From Echinococcus granulosus (Eukaryota; Platyhelminthes; Cestoda; Cyclophyllidea; Taeniidae), in NCBI RefSeq assembly GCF_000524195.1, contig NW_020170396.1:936127-1000126 (forward strand): a stretch of DNA of 64,000 nucleotides. The letters run 5' to 3'. Shown here one piece after another: positions 24,301 through 36,304 of this stretch (position 1 is the first letter of the stretch; each line of letters opens with the position of its first letter). Position numbers and translations under genes: made by a program. A model generated the notes under the pieces. It made no database searches, was not told the DNA's origin, and was given only the letters and a program-made list of their open reading frames with translations.

Positions 24301-27300
24301 TCCCGTGTCTTTGACGTCCACCGCATACGCCCTCACCTAGGGCCCTGCCCTGTGATAAACGCTTGGGGTCGCCCAGAGAAGGCTTTTGTATTAATCATAA
24401 ATTGTCGCCAAATGCAAAAGTACTTTTCGGATTAACCTCTGCGCTTAACTTTTTGCACATTTGTGCGTCTATGGTTTGGAGTTACCCTAACTAGTAAATA
24501 ATTCAGTCAGTAGATGGCAGTTTCAGCATTGAAGTAAAGTGGTCAAATTCTCTACAGGGTTAAACGTGTAAACGGCTGAGGTTTTGATGTTGGTGCAAAT
24601 GCATGCCTGCGAATAGGCGGAAGCCAATAAAAATGAATCTCCTCTTCTTCAACTTCCGTTGGCATTTCGCAGCGCTGACACCTCGACAGACGCAGCAAGC
24701 GGCGAGTTGGAGTGAATGTCCTTGTGCAGAAAATTACTGCTCCCTCCTTCCCCTCCCCCCCCCCACCTTCCTTCTCTCCCACTTGTCGAATATGCAAATG
24801 AGCAGTGAGGAGTTCGGGGTGTAAAATTGCTGCCCTATTGTCACTACCAGCATTGGACACTGGGTGAACAAGGCGCAGGATGAATCTAATGCTTTCCTTC
24901 TCCTTTGGATAAAATCCAGATGCAAGGGACCCTATACCTTTGGGATAATTAAAAGAATTGTGGAACTGTGCAGGAATCTCGTGCATCCTTAGGCCTTGAA
25001 GAAATCATTTAAAAATATCACTTCTCTTAAACTTGCTTCCCAACGTCTATCATACCTTTGCATAAGTAATTAACATGTTCATAGTATGTGTCCAGGCTGC
25101 GATTAAATGGGTAAACAATTTCAGAGTGAAAAAGCTATTCTTTCTCTATCACAGTTATTGTTTCCAAACGCTTTGAAGATGAACTCCCATGGGAGCCTCT
25201 TTCTTTTCTGATCTCGCCTATCAGAGGTCGGAAAGGGACGAAAAGATAGCCAGTGAGCATAAATGCTTTGCTTTCGCCTCAGGAAATAAGAAGTGTTAAA
25301 CAAAAAGTCCAAAAAAATATGTAAGTATAATTTAACCTCCCAAATAAAGTTTTAAATGAAATTGTGAATATTCTGAGAATCCGTGCTAGGCTATTGCAAA
25401 GGTGAACAAGTAGACAGTTTGTGTACGAACTGCTAGAAGGGCGAAATGGGGGGGGGGGAATGAGGAGGTATTAAAGCCAGCAGCAAATGCACTAATCCCC
25501 GACTTAAATGGCATCGACAGGCTTCACACTAGCCATTCTAATCCCTCTCCCGCCTGTCCATGTGCGTACGTGCGTGAGCATCCGTTTCCTGCTTGCGTCT
25601 TCGACTCCGTGACGTGGCCTTCCCGACTCACCTCCCTCGCCTTCCCCCCCCCCTCCCCTGTGCCCCCTTCCATTAAACGGAGGCGCAATGAGAGCGGATT
25701 ATACGCTTTTCATTTGCTATTGTTGTGAGTGAAAATCTCACTTCTCTAGTTTCATTCACTCACGCCATACTTTAGGATCTGTGTTGAACTCTCGGTTTTT
25801 TATTAAGTGCATTCCACCTTCCCTAGTATCGTTTACAAACGCTGCCTATACATGTGTCACTGAAATATAACGAAATTCCTATTTTGGAAATTGGATTCTT
25901 TTCCAAAAATCCTCCGTTTCAAGAATTACACATTAATAATGTCTGCTTTTATGCATGCTAAGGTGTTTGTGGAATGCGATCCCCGGGAAATATCTCAATT
26001 AAAAATCACACCAGCTCGTTTTTTTAACTGTACATTTTAGCTCCTCCGAAGTAAATGAGAAAGTAGTTATTGAGTAATTGTGTGTTATAGGTATGGTTCC
26101 AAAATCGTCGCAGTAAGGAGCGTCGGATGAAACAGCTATCGGCGCTGGGAGTACGAAGGTCCTTCTTCCAGCAGCAACATCACAATCACCACCACCCTGT
26201 CCGACGAATTCGGATGGGGAGCGGTGGCGGTGGCGAAACCAGTGGTGTCCCTTCGCTTGAACCAGCCTCCTTCGGGCCTGACGACCTGCCTCCCGAAGTA
26301 ATGGCGGAGCTGTTACATATACCAGTCCTTCCACCGCCGCCGCCACTACTTCCACCTCCAGGATATCAGACTGGTCTTTTCTGCGTCGAGGCGCAGCGAG
26401 TGAGTTTGTCTGCCTGTCCACTAACTTTTTTCGACCAGGAGATAATGTTGAGAATATATGATCTAATAAAAATTGGTCTATTCTCAAAATAATTACCTCA
26501 GAAAATATGGTCCTTTTTATATCCCTAAAAGTGATGCATAAATGGGAGAACTTGCAAGCTGAATGGGTAGATCGCTGTTTAGAATAGGCAAAACTATTGC
26601 AGGTGACGTTTTGAATATCGAGAAATCATCAGCAACGCTAATAAATTATACGTTATTTGCACAAGCTCTATCAACGTAATAAAAGTCAATCATTTTATTT
26701 TCAATTCAGGAATTTTACAACACAATGGCGGCCGAGGCTCCGAGTACATTCCCAATAGGCGCTTCGATGTTCTCCTATGGACCTTCACTGTCCCCACTAC
26801 CACAATCAGGATACCAGAATCCTTTCACCGGAGGAGGTCTTACTTACTCCTCACGACACGAGAGCATGGTTAAGAAGGTACCTCTTTCACCCGAGCATCC
26901 CCTTCTGCCACAATTGCCCTGCGAACGGGAGCCCGGAAAAGCCGCTGATGATCAAATTAGTAAGTGACTGGTTTCTTGGGGTAAAGGTGCCTGCCATTCC
27001 TTCCTTGAATGGATATTTCTTCAGAAAATCCAACAACCTCTTAGATACTACATGGTAGCCAATGTGCTGTGGCTCTCGAGTTGGAGGGTATGAGGGTTAC
27101 GCAAAGCATGAGTTGAAAAAGCGTTTGACAGAAAGGTCTCCACCGTGATCACTCTTCTGAATCTGTCACGACACCTTTTAAGTGCGTCGTTGTCAGCTGC
27201 GCGACTGGGTGGGTGATGCTAGGATGGACTTGCGTCAAATATTGCAAAAGCTCCTTGTGGCATTACCAGTGGGAAGATTTGGTCGGATTGTTGAATGTCA

Positions 27301-30300
27301 CTCCCTTAATCAGGCTTGCCTCACGTGCACAGCAAGGCTTCCAAAAGCCTTATTGTTTCTGACCATCTTCAACTAGCGATTATTGCATTTCGAAGTTTCA
27401 GAGACTAGTTTTACAGCCTTGGACTGATACAATTTCATACAACACTTTACTGATCTGCATTAACTATCCTTTTACATCACATTCACTTTTCGAAAGGGAG
27501 GTAAACGAGACCCGTTTAATGAATTTCTAGGTTGATATTTAGCATCTTCGGTACTGCAAAGCGTAAAGCTTCTCTTAATTTCATTCGGCTGAAATGGTTT
27601 GGGTGGCGAATTGGCTAATCACAATTGAGGGGCGCGTATTTTGATGTGGAGGACAGCGCTTTTATAATGAGACTGGACTAGGATGTTTACCGTCATTTTT
27701 TCTCTCACCCTTCTCGCATTTTGGAGGGGTTGGGAGGGTAGGAGCGTGGGAGCATGCGAAGGAGATGCTGGAAAGAGGCAAAAAAATTGGCCACCACAGG
27801 GGATGGGTAGAAGGGGTGAGAGAAGGGGTGGGCGTGATCGACTTCGCGGTCATCCTTTGGGAAATGAAGGAGTAGGAATAATGCTTCATTTGGCTGCGTG
27901 AGATGAAATTCTTCATGCAGGGCCATATATATATATATGGGGAGGGATATGGAGGGACATCGGCAAAGTTAATTAGCCCGAAAGTTAATCCTCTGTCTCG
28001 AGTGATAGGCCGCCACAGCTATCAAGCCTGTCAATCCGGGAAGTGAATCGTTCAGGCAAAGGTGATCATTGCGTGCTTGGTCGAGTGGTGTAGACCATAA
28101 TTTATCTCAAAGCTCAGAGTGCAATCGCTGTCTTTTTCACAGATCGCATTAATATTACCGGTTGTCTAATGCGGCCTTGTGACAGGCGGACGGAGTTGAG
28201 TATGACAACCTAATATTAATGTTTAGTTACTCAGAGGACTTCACACCAGCTCATTTTAATGGCATCGTATTAAACTATTCCTTATGGACTACTGCTTCAG
28301 CACGACCACCATCTCCTCCTGGATGTCCTGTCATTGTTTTACAAAGTTTCACTTCAGTCGGTGAAAACTAATTGATTGTTTTGGACCTCTTAGCTCCTTC
28401 AGCCGTAGTATACGAGATGGTAGTAGTTCTTCTCGGCAACAAGAAATCTTGAATGAGTGATTCGTTCAGACCAGTCTGAGGGCAAACGAGAGAAGTAAAA
28501 GGAACCTTATAGAGATAATGTTGGCCACTGCATCTACGGTGAAGATGGGCAGTTTATTTATGCCAGGCGGTAGGATCCGCTTAAAATGAAGAGATACGAT
28601 AGGCAACTTTACTCCTTCATTGATAAACGGGAAGAAGAGAAGATGAAACGGAAGTTGAATTACTTCGATGAAGTGATACAATTTATTAGTATCAACCCTT
28701 AACGCTCGGTTTCTATACCCCACGCTGAAAAACTTGACAATGTACTTTTCGGCTCGTTCGACTCCAAGGTCTTCTTCACGATCATTTCAAAAACGGCTCA
28801 TCTCTGGACGCCATGAGACGCACCATCCAGTGGTCCCATTGGGATCTGGATTATCTAACTTCCATTTCTTGCCATTCTGACGCAATTACGTATTCCTTGC
28901 ATTTCAAGACACCAGGGATGACATTACTGCGGAGCTTTGTGATATGACATCCCTATCAAGTTGCCGTTATAGTCACTGCTCCATACAAATCTAGGTGTAA
29001 TTTCAACTACTCTATTTTACGATTAATACAAAGCATGCCTTTGATGTGTGCAACTCGTTGATCGAAACTGATTTCAAGCTAAATTTTGAAAAATGGTCCT
29101 TTATTTCAACTATTTCTACATTCACTCAACACACTATCTGTTTGTTTAAGCTTTCATCCAGTCAAGATTTTTCCTAGTCTCCTTTTTTATTTTGCGCTTT
29201 GTTGTCCTATCCTTCTGGGAGCGAATCCCAAACAGTGTGGCAGTACTGTAACCTTGACTCTCCCCTCCCCGTATCACAAAGCCTCGAGTGTGGTTATTCC
29301 CTAACGCATAGGGAAGCCTTACCAGTGTGCTGGAGTGTCGAACACTTGCGCAAATATCTTCTTACATTCCTCTTCACCATTGCTGCCTATGATCGAGCAG
29401 TGAAATCTCTTCATCATCCTACGGTACCACTAGCCAATTCGTCAGCAACTAGAGCTCAGCGTTGGCGCGTTTTGTTCGTCTTACAACCTGAGTACACACA
29501 CCGCGGGTCAAAATCAGCACCCGCGGCAACTTCCGGGCTCTAATAAAACTGACCTGCCTTACATCGCAGTCCCTCCACCTCAAACGAGATGAAGTGAATG
29601 AATACATGCGTGGCACTCGTAAGTACTTTACACGGATAAAATCTGCTCTACGTCGGGGATGGGCGCAGCGTAGTTGACGCGGATTCCCAGTCTTTTACTC
29701 CCACCATGACTGGTTGGCTGTGGCACCGGGTTGACGATTATGCCCCAATGATCTACATTCTGGCCCGCTGGATGCGCGTGAGGTGAAATTTACACCAAAA
29801 CTTACCTACTGACGGTTGGAAATGAATTCAGACATTTAGCTAACTGCAACAAAGTGCATAAACAGTGGCCGCAAAATTTATTCTAAACCATCCAAGTGGC
29901 TTTCGTGACCTGCTACTTGTGATGCATTTTAGCCTGTGTATCAATGCTACTGTGGTCCATTTCTGGATAAATCCTGTGCTCTTATCAGAAGCTTTTTTTT
30001 CTCGCTGGCCTGACGTTTTCTTGCTACGTGGTGTAGTGCTGAGCTGACTCAGTGGGCTTTACGAAGTGACTAATTACGGCTCCCAATACTTTGGCATCCA
30101 GGGGCATTCCAAAAGTTTCATGGATCCTTCGAAGGGCGGTTTAAATTCCTTATGACCAACTACTTTCAGAGGCTCTGATTGTGGGATGGACTACTCTTTG
30201 CTGCGGCAAAGAAACATTTTCCATTCCGTCATCCGACGAAGTCCTGATAGGCTTCTCAAGCCACGTTAATTGCGCACTAACTTTGAGAGTGTCTGAACTT

Positions 30301-31112
30301 GTGATGATAAATTCTTCAAAGGAAATGTTCAACATTTTGCTACTGTCACAGTTATTTCTTCTACCCGCAAATGCATGGCGAATTTTCTTAATTTAACAGA
30401 CCTATTGTAGCATCGATGCCATGTAGAGTAGGTTTCTTAATGGCTGAGACAAGCCTGATGGCAGCTCTTACTGCATTTTATTCCGTCACTACGCCTTCTC
30501 ATCTTGAATTGATTTGCTCTACTGATTGTTTATTAGGCTTTCGTACAGTTGAAGATCTGAATGCTTAAGGACGAAATCGCAATAAGGTTACGAGCAACCG
30601 AAGTCTCAAGGTGTGGTTAATGTGATGGGCACGATTAGCACTTACTTTAGTCTTTCGCGCATTTTAGTGTTCTATGATTTTGTAATCAAGACTTAAAAAT
30701 TGAAAAATACTTTCTTTGTGATGAGATTACTTTTTAATGTCTCAAGTTCTTACTTACATACCAACTACCCGGTGTATTTGTAGACGAGTCGTCAGTATAC
30801 TTCTCTGACGGACCTGGGTACACACTGGAAAAGGCAACACTGAGCCCTCAGTCCGAACCCTTCTCCCATCTGGTGGGAAACCACTGCAATGGAGGCGCAG
30901 CGTTCATCGTGGCTCCCAATGAGCATAGCCTCCTCTCTTCTCAGGATACCTACCGTCAAAACCACCACCATTCGCATCCTCTTCAGCAGCAGCAGCACCA
31001 CCACCTCCGACCCACACTAAACCAGCAACTGACGCACCTTTCCCCCATTAAGTCGCAGAATGCGTCTTCAGATCAACTTGCCTCTGCTGATGCACTCGAG
31101 TGCTCCTGGTAG
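21334..31112 (+). CDS. LHX1/5: LIM-homeodomain transcription factor, Lhx1/Lhx5 (Lim1/lin-11) class, 6 exons, 617 aa
   Basis: Exons: 21334-21533, 22575-22870, 23504-23973, 26091-26399, 26710-26959, 30784-31112 (1854 nt, phases consistent). LIM1 is at ~14-65 (CVGC...[10 protein letters not shown]...FCRND) and LIM2 at ~70-125 (CPTC...[10 protein letters not shown]...FVCMEH), each with the zinc-ligand spacing of LIM domains. The homeodomain is at ~275-335. It begins [21 protein letters not shown], with the Lhx1/5 signature [18 protein letters not shown] and recognition helix [18 protein letters not shown]. An intron splits the homeodomain between Q and V, a position shared by LIM-homeobox genes. 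Downstream are Gly-, Pro- and His/Gln-rich stretches. In animals this class binds DNA with LDB cofactors and specifies neurons and anterior or mesodermal fates. The LIM2-homeodomain linker (~150 aa) is longer than in vertebrate orthologues and rich in acidic residues and Ser/Thr. Confidence 0.96.
23974..26090 (+). other. Lhx1/5 intron 3 (splits the homeodomain)
   Basis: This 2.1-kb intron contains an 11-bp G run at 25448-25458 and pyrimidine-rich tracts near 24740-24780 and 25640-25670. No exon or mobile element was recognised. Confidence 0.6.
26960..30783 (+). other. Lhx1/5 intron 5
   Basis: This is a 3.8-kb intron, the largest of the gene. It includes an 18-bp perfect palindrome, CC(AT)7GG, at 27923-27940. 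No coding exon with fitting phase was seen. Confidence 0.6.
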
Positions 31113-31194
31113 TGTGAACCCCTCAGCCCCTTTCCCCTTCCTCCTCTTTCCTTCGTTCATTCGCTACTGTGTTTGAATGTTTGTGTACATATAC

Positions 31195-31200
31195 ATTAAA
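31195..31200 (+). terminator. Likely polyadenylation signal ATTAAA of the Lhx1/5 gene
   Basis: The common variant signal ATTAAA lies 83 nt after the TAG stop (31110-31112). The spacing equals that of the AATAAA after ATG7. Confidence 0.4.
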
Positions 31201-32018
31201 TGCTCATCTCATCCAATCAGATTGGGTTTCTCTGAGCCCAGCACGCTTCACATTAGCATAAGCAAACATATCACATTCCTTCCACTTGCCTCCAGAGCAT
31301 GTAAAATCCACTTGGGAAATATCTCCTTGAGGTTGTTGTCTGACGTCCACCAAACAGAACGCAGGAGGGTTATCAACACGGGCTACTAACAAAAATATGT
31401 AAAGAAATTCAAAATTTTCTGGTTACTGCCATTTTGAAGTGAAAAAAAAAACTGCAAATCACTTAATTTAAATTTTTAGGCAGGGATAGATTATGCAATG
31501 TGGAAGGATTGGCAGGATTAGCAGAAAGCGAAGGAGAGGGTGAAGAAGCCATAGGAAAATGAAAGCAGTAAGAAAAACCATTTAACATTTCGTTGGTGAT
31601 TTACGTGGCAGCTAAAAGTTGCAGTGATGTGGACAGTTTTGGGGGTCATCAGGGGATGCACAAACACGTTCGATGCCTAATGCAAAGGGATAGATTCATG
31701 TCATATGCTTTTAGTCAGTATTCACTTTTTAAGTCGTCATTTTTGTGGTAGAGTCCGCCTTTCGGCCAACAAGGACTTTGAATGTAATCGCTAGCATAAG
31801 TGGATTTTTCACCGCAAACCCTCCATTTTAACAGTGGATCCTTTACAGGTAAATGTCAAAATACCACAAAAGTGTGTGTGGCAAATTACAGTATCCGTAC
31901 TAGTAGACACACGGTAAGAATGTTAAAATTACTATAAATTTATAAAATAAGTCAACTTCTTCGGCATACAAAAGTATCCTATGCTATGTAATGCATCAAG
32001 TATTTGTTTAACTCCCGA
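31201..32018. other. Intergenic, nothing recognised
   Basis: This is AT-rich sequence 3' of the LIM-homeobox gene, with no supported gene or repeat. Confidence 0.45.
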
Positions 32019-32182
32019 TTTTGGTAACGAGCCACTTCGAAGCTCCTCCGTTGTACTACCACCGGGTGGGCTAGTCTCTGGGCCATGCCACTAGCCTTAT
32101 AGGCCTTCTCCTTGTCTGCAATGCACACATTCTGTCCGAGTATCATGTCTTATTTCGTCTTCGGGGAAGTCTTGGGGAGCCT
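32019..32182 (+). repeat. Degenerate solo LTR fragment, same family as 8865-9813
   Basis: The stretch aligns with the LTR in plus orientation. Matching blocks include GGTGGGCTAG...GGGCCATGCCACTAGCC, TTCTGTCCGAGTATCATGTCTT and TCTTCGGGGAAGTC. It has many substitutions and lacks clean TG...CA ends, so it is an old copy. Confidence 0.6.
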
Positions 32183-33331
32183 TCGCGTTGCCAAACCAAC
32201 GTGTTATGAGTTCTTACCGAGAAAATGATGATGACTCAAACTAACATTCGGGAATTTCTTAGTAATTAAGTAACTTTCAAGGGTGTCGGTGAATTCGATA
32301 ACATTGATACAATCCATCGCCTGTAAATAAAACAATACGTTCTCGATGGCCATGGGAGCGCTAAACTTAAAATCGAAATAAATAAGCGCATTTCTTATCT
32401 AAAAAGCAGTAATAGAATTCATGTGAAAAACACCAACCGCTACATCCACGATTAATTTCACGGAGAGCTTAGAGAGGGATAATTTATCTTTAAGGTCGTC
32501 AGGGTGTTACAGGTGTGACCCCATACTGACTTATTTGAGGGTCACACCTGATTGGATCTTGCCTGCCGAAAACGCCTCTTTTCACCTCCCCTTTTGACAC
32601 CGGTGTCACGCTTGATCTGCGTAGGTAATTCGCTTTAACTGATTCAGGAATGACACTAGAAAAACACCGATGCGTCGTCGTGTTCACTGACGCAGAAAGT
32701 CAAGAAAATGTGGGTGGCGACCAGGTTTGTTAAAGCTAGTTAAGTTTCGGACTTAAATTTACGAAAAGGATATAGTTAATCATAAATAATTGCTTTGGTT
32801 TAAAAGCCGTTCAAACCCATCGTTCTGATCCATTTTAGACCATATTGTAATGCACGATCGTTTAATGCACCTAATTTGGGTTACAAGGCGGCCAGTGTAC
32901 CGGCATCGTCTTCCCTTCAAGGGTGCGCCAACTTTGGTATTCCGCAGCCCCTAACTACTATGCTGCATATCATACATCCCTTACGTAACACACTCATCTG
33001 CAACTCAGACTTCGCCTCGCAAATTCCGGAAGCCGGCAGTCGAGTGGGATGATAAAGTGTCTGGAGTACATTACGGAGAGAAAAAGGAATTTTCCAAATT
33101 TTGAGCATTAACCTAGTTACAGGAAGTTCTACGTTGATTTGATCAATAAATGTGGACGCAAATTTAGCTAAATATCGCAAGTCGTGAGTCACTATAATAA
33201 ATATATTGTGAAAATCCTTTTTAAGCTATATGTAAGGTTTAATGATTAGCACATTTGCTTGACCCTTTGTTTTGGTTTAGCAAGCACTTAACATTCCTCC
33301 GACTGTGCTGGAAGACACCCTGAAGCCCTTC
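32183..33331. other. Intergenic, nothing recognised apart from the hairpin
   Basis: No gene is supported here. The region separates two LTR copies and contains the inverted repeat at 32510-32550. Confidence 0.4.
32510..32550. repeat. Perfect 12-bp inverted repeat (hairpin)
   Basis: The arms CAGGTGTGACCC (32510-32521) and GGGTCACACCTG (32539-32550) are exact reverse complements separated by 17 bases. The arm contains GGTGTGA, similar to a T-box half-site. It could also be a remnant of a small inverted-repeat transposon. Confidence 0.7.
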
Positions 33332-33526
33332 TGTAATACGATAGTGGTTAGTTCCTCGGCATTGGTGAGGCGCCACTTTGTACTTTGAATTAGCCCCCTT
33401 GTACGTCGCTGGGTGGGCTGACCTTTTGAGCCATGCCAATAGCCCAGACACCCTCTCTGCGCTGAAAATATATTCTGCCCGAGTATTTTGTCTTCTTTCT
33501 TCTTCAGGGAGTTCCGGGACGCTACA
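33332..33526 (+). mobile_element. Solo LTR of the TRIM-like family with CTTC target duplication
   Basis: This 195-bp copy runs TGTAATACGATAGTGG...GACGCTACA in plus orientation. It is flanked by a perfect 4-bp duplication, CTTC (33328-33331 and 33527-33530). There is no internal region or second intact LTR, so it is a solo LTR left by LTR-LTR recombination. Confidence 0.85.
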
Positions 33527-33546
33527 CTTCTGTGCGTTGACATCAC

Positions 33547-33603
33547 ATTTTCTGCCCGTGTGTTATGTCGTCTTTTACCTCCGGAAAAGTACCGGGTGCT
33601 ACA
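33547..33603 (+). repeat. 3'-terminal LTR fragment next to the solo LTR
   Basis: The segment from TTTTCTGCCCG to GGGTGCTACA matches the last ~57 bp of the same LTR with several differences. It lies 16 bp after the solo LTR's target duplication and in the same orientation. Confidence 0.6.
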
Positions 33604-36304
33604 GACGATCCTAGGTTATTAGAAGTATTCTCTAAAATGATCGGCGGTATTTAATCTCTTGAAATGGTTTGGGAAACACGAAGTGGAGCACTTAAATGTA
33701 ATGCACCAAATAAATTCCCCAAACGAGGCTGTAAACGTTCTTCTTTTTTTACAAAACCAGATTACAGATACCTTGTGGGCCTACAATCCAGTTAACTTAA
33801 AACACTCAAATACACAAATAAAAGTTTTAAATTTATCATATATCCCCTAAGGTCTTATGACTTTTACTCTGATTGGTGCAATTTTATTGCACTATTATTG
33901 TGAAGAATTCAGGTACTATGAGATTTTTATCTGTTACCAGTTTCCTAAAAGAATATTCTAATTTTTTAATAACCTTGAAAATCTTATACCACTTGAATGT
34001 TCGTAAGACTCCCAATTAAAATGTTCAATTTCCAGCGCATCGTTTAAGCTCTCGACCAATAGGACGGGGATGTCCCTTCCGTCGCTTGAATCATTCTAAT
34101 TTTGTTTTTAAAAAATCTGTAAGTTTGTGCAGCTTTAGTGCTTTGTACCCAACGCCTATCTCAAAAGACCTTGCGCATACTTGGGTGTAGCATTTTAGTA
34201 CCTGTTAATTTTTTGTGTTCGGATGTATTCATAGCGGTTATTCTCTTGCTTGGCGAGGTACTAATAGCGGTTATTCTCTTGGTTGGAAAACCTGTTATAT
34301 CTTAATTTTTCTCACTTGGACTTGTTCTGATTTCTGTTTAATTTGCTCCTCATTTCGCATTATTCGGGTGACACTTGTTTACGACCCTGAATGTGCTGAG
34401 TATGTCATTTATTCCATGTCTTGAAGAATTTAACCGCTTTTGAAAGTACCTAATTTGGATTTGTTAGTGTTATGCGAATTAATGGGTACTTACGTCTTCA
34501 GTTTAGTTGGTGTTTCACTACATTGAACTCCTTAATCTTTTGGATATGTATTTGTCAATCTCCAAATTCTTAAACGATTGTTAACTAAAATACAGTGGCG
34601 TTATTTTACTTAAAATGGGCTGAAATGCAACAAAATTATCGGAGCACTTTGGTGAAAAAAGCCAAATACTCCTGCATTTTAGTAGTGTTTAACAAACGAA
34701 TATATGATCAGCCTTTCCTCGTAATTATTTTTCACTGTGGACCTTAAATCTGCCTCATCAGATTAAAATTAATCACTCCTAAGTAAGTGTTTTCTAGGCT
34801 GCTTCGTCTTTCATTCATTAACACTTGTACTCAATCCTTAAGATCTTGCACCTGACAATCCTGGTTTTCGCTTTGGTTGCATTAATTAATCCACCCCTTT
34901 TTCCTTTCCATCCTAGTTCGTCGGAGTTCTTTACCCTTAATATTGTTCTCCTTCGAGCACATTGTTTACTGATTCCGCTAAGATGCTTCGTCCAAGTTTC
35001 ATCCCATTAGCGTCGTCATTTCGTCGATATGCATGATAGCGGCATGCCTTGCTAATCACCCGTAGTCCTTTCCTTTATGCATTATATTTTGCTGTGTTTG
35101 CAATGTCTGTCCAGTCAAATAGTAGCTAGAATATTTTTTATTGATGTCGCATGCTTCAGTAGACTTTTGGATATTTCAAGGCCTAACATCTCTGCACGAT
35201 TTCTGCCTTTATCGCCGTTGTTCGGATACTTTATGCTTATTCATACCTTTTCCTTTATTCTCTATTCTCATCTCTTTGTGCGGTCCTAGCTGCTAATGCA
35301 ATTTCACCCGTCCATAATTAGAATAAACATTAATTCCCTTCTTTGTGAAGCATTTTATTTGAAACCCGCTTTGGAGTTTTCCCCTCCTCTCAAAATGTAT
35401 ATTGTGATATAATGCCGAATTCCTCTTCCCCAAATGCGTGATTGACAAGGTCTGCTTTCCTCTTTCGCCCTTGCTGGTGCCAGATCATCTACTAGGCCTT
35501 CCTCTTTCCTGTGCTTTTTCTACCGACAGTGGTTTGCCGTTGGTAGCACATCGAGTCCCTGTGTAACCTCACGTTAACGAATATATTTTCCTCCATTTTA
35601 AGATGGATGGGACGTTGGGAACCTCAACTCTTTCCTAAAGTCAACAAATAAGACTAATTCTATGGTATTTTTAGAAGCATAAAGACGCCACAATAGCGTG
35701 TCAATGAAGCTTTACTCTACTTTTTCGTTTCCTTCGTTTCTTTTTGTAAAGGGCTTCTTAAAAAAATACGGTTATTTTGCTTTGCTTTAAAGTAGTATTT
35801 TTTCTTAGAGTTTAGTTTGATTTCTTCTACTACGGGACAAAATGTTTAAAGCTGCATTGTATTTATTCGAAGCGGAGCGAGAGAGGTATGCGTTGCTATT
35901 CTTTGGAGCCTTGCTCCAGTTTTTTTCCATCTTGTCGTAGTACATCGCTTTGTTCTCTGTAGATTTATCTCCTTCTCTTGCTCTTCGTACAATCAATTCG
36001 ACAGCATGGGTGTGATGCTTCTCGTGCATCTTCTGTCTAACACAATGCTGCACTATGTACATAAAGTGAATTTTATTTCGCTTATATCCGGCTTACTCCG
36101 AATCAAGACACAAGCGAACACGATGCAATAAATCTAATCCCTACTCATGTGGTTCGGTTTCTCGTGGAAAAATGTTTAGGCAATAGCTTACTTCTCCATT
36201 AGGGGCTCTCATTGTGGAGTCGCATGTTTTGTTCTTTATTCGTTATTCTTTTTCGCTGTAGATATAATGCCAGAACGCCTATAAGGCTGTCGCTTATCGG
36301 AAGC
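33604..36304. other. Intergenic / upstream of the FN3 receptor gene
   Basis: About 2.7 kb of AT-rich DNA. It includes an 18-bp direct repeat (ATAGCGGTTATTCTCTTG at 34231-34248 and 34264-34281). No supported coding exon; the last kilobase probably holds the promoter of the downstream receptor gene. Confidence 0.4.
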
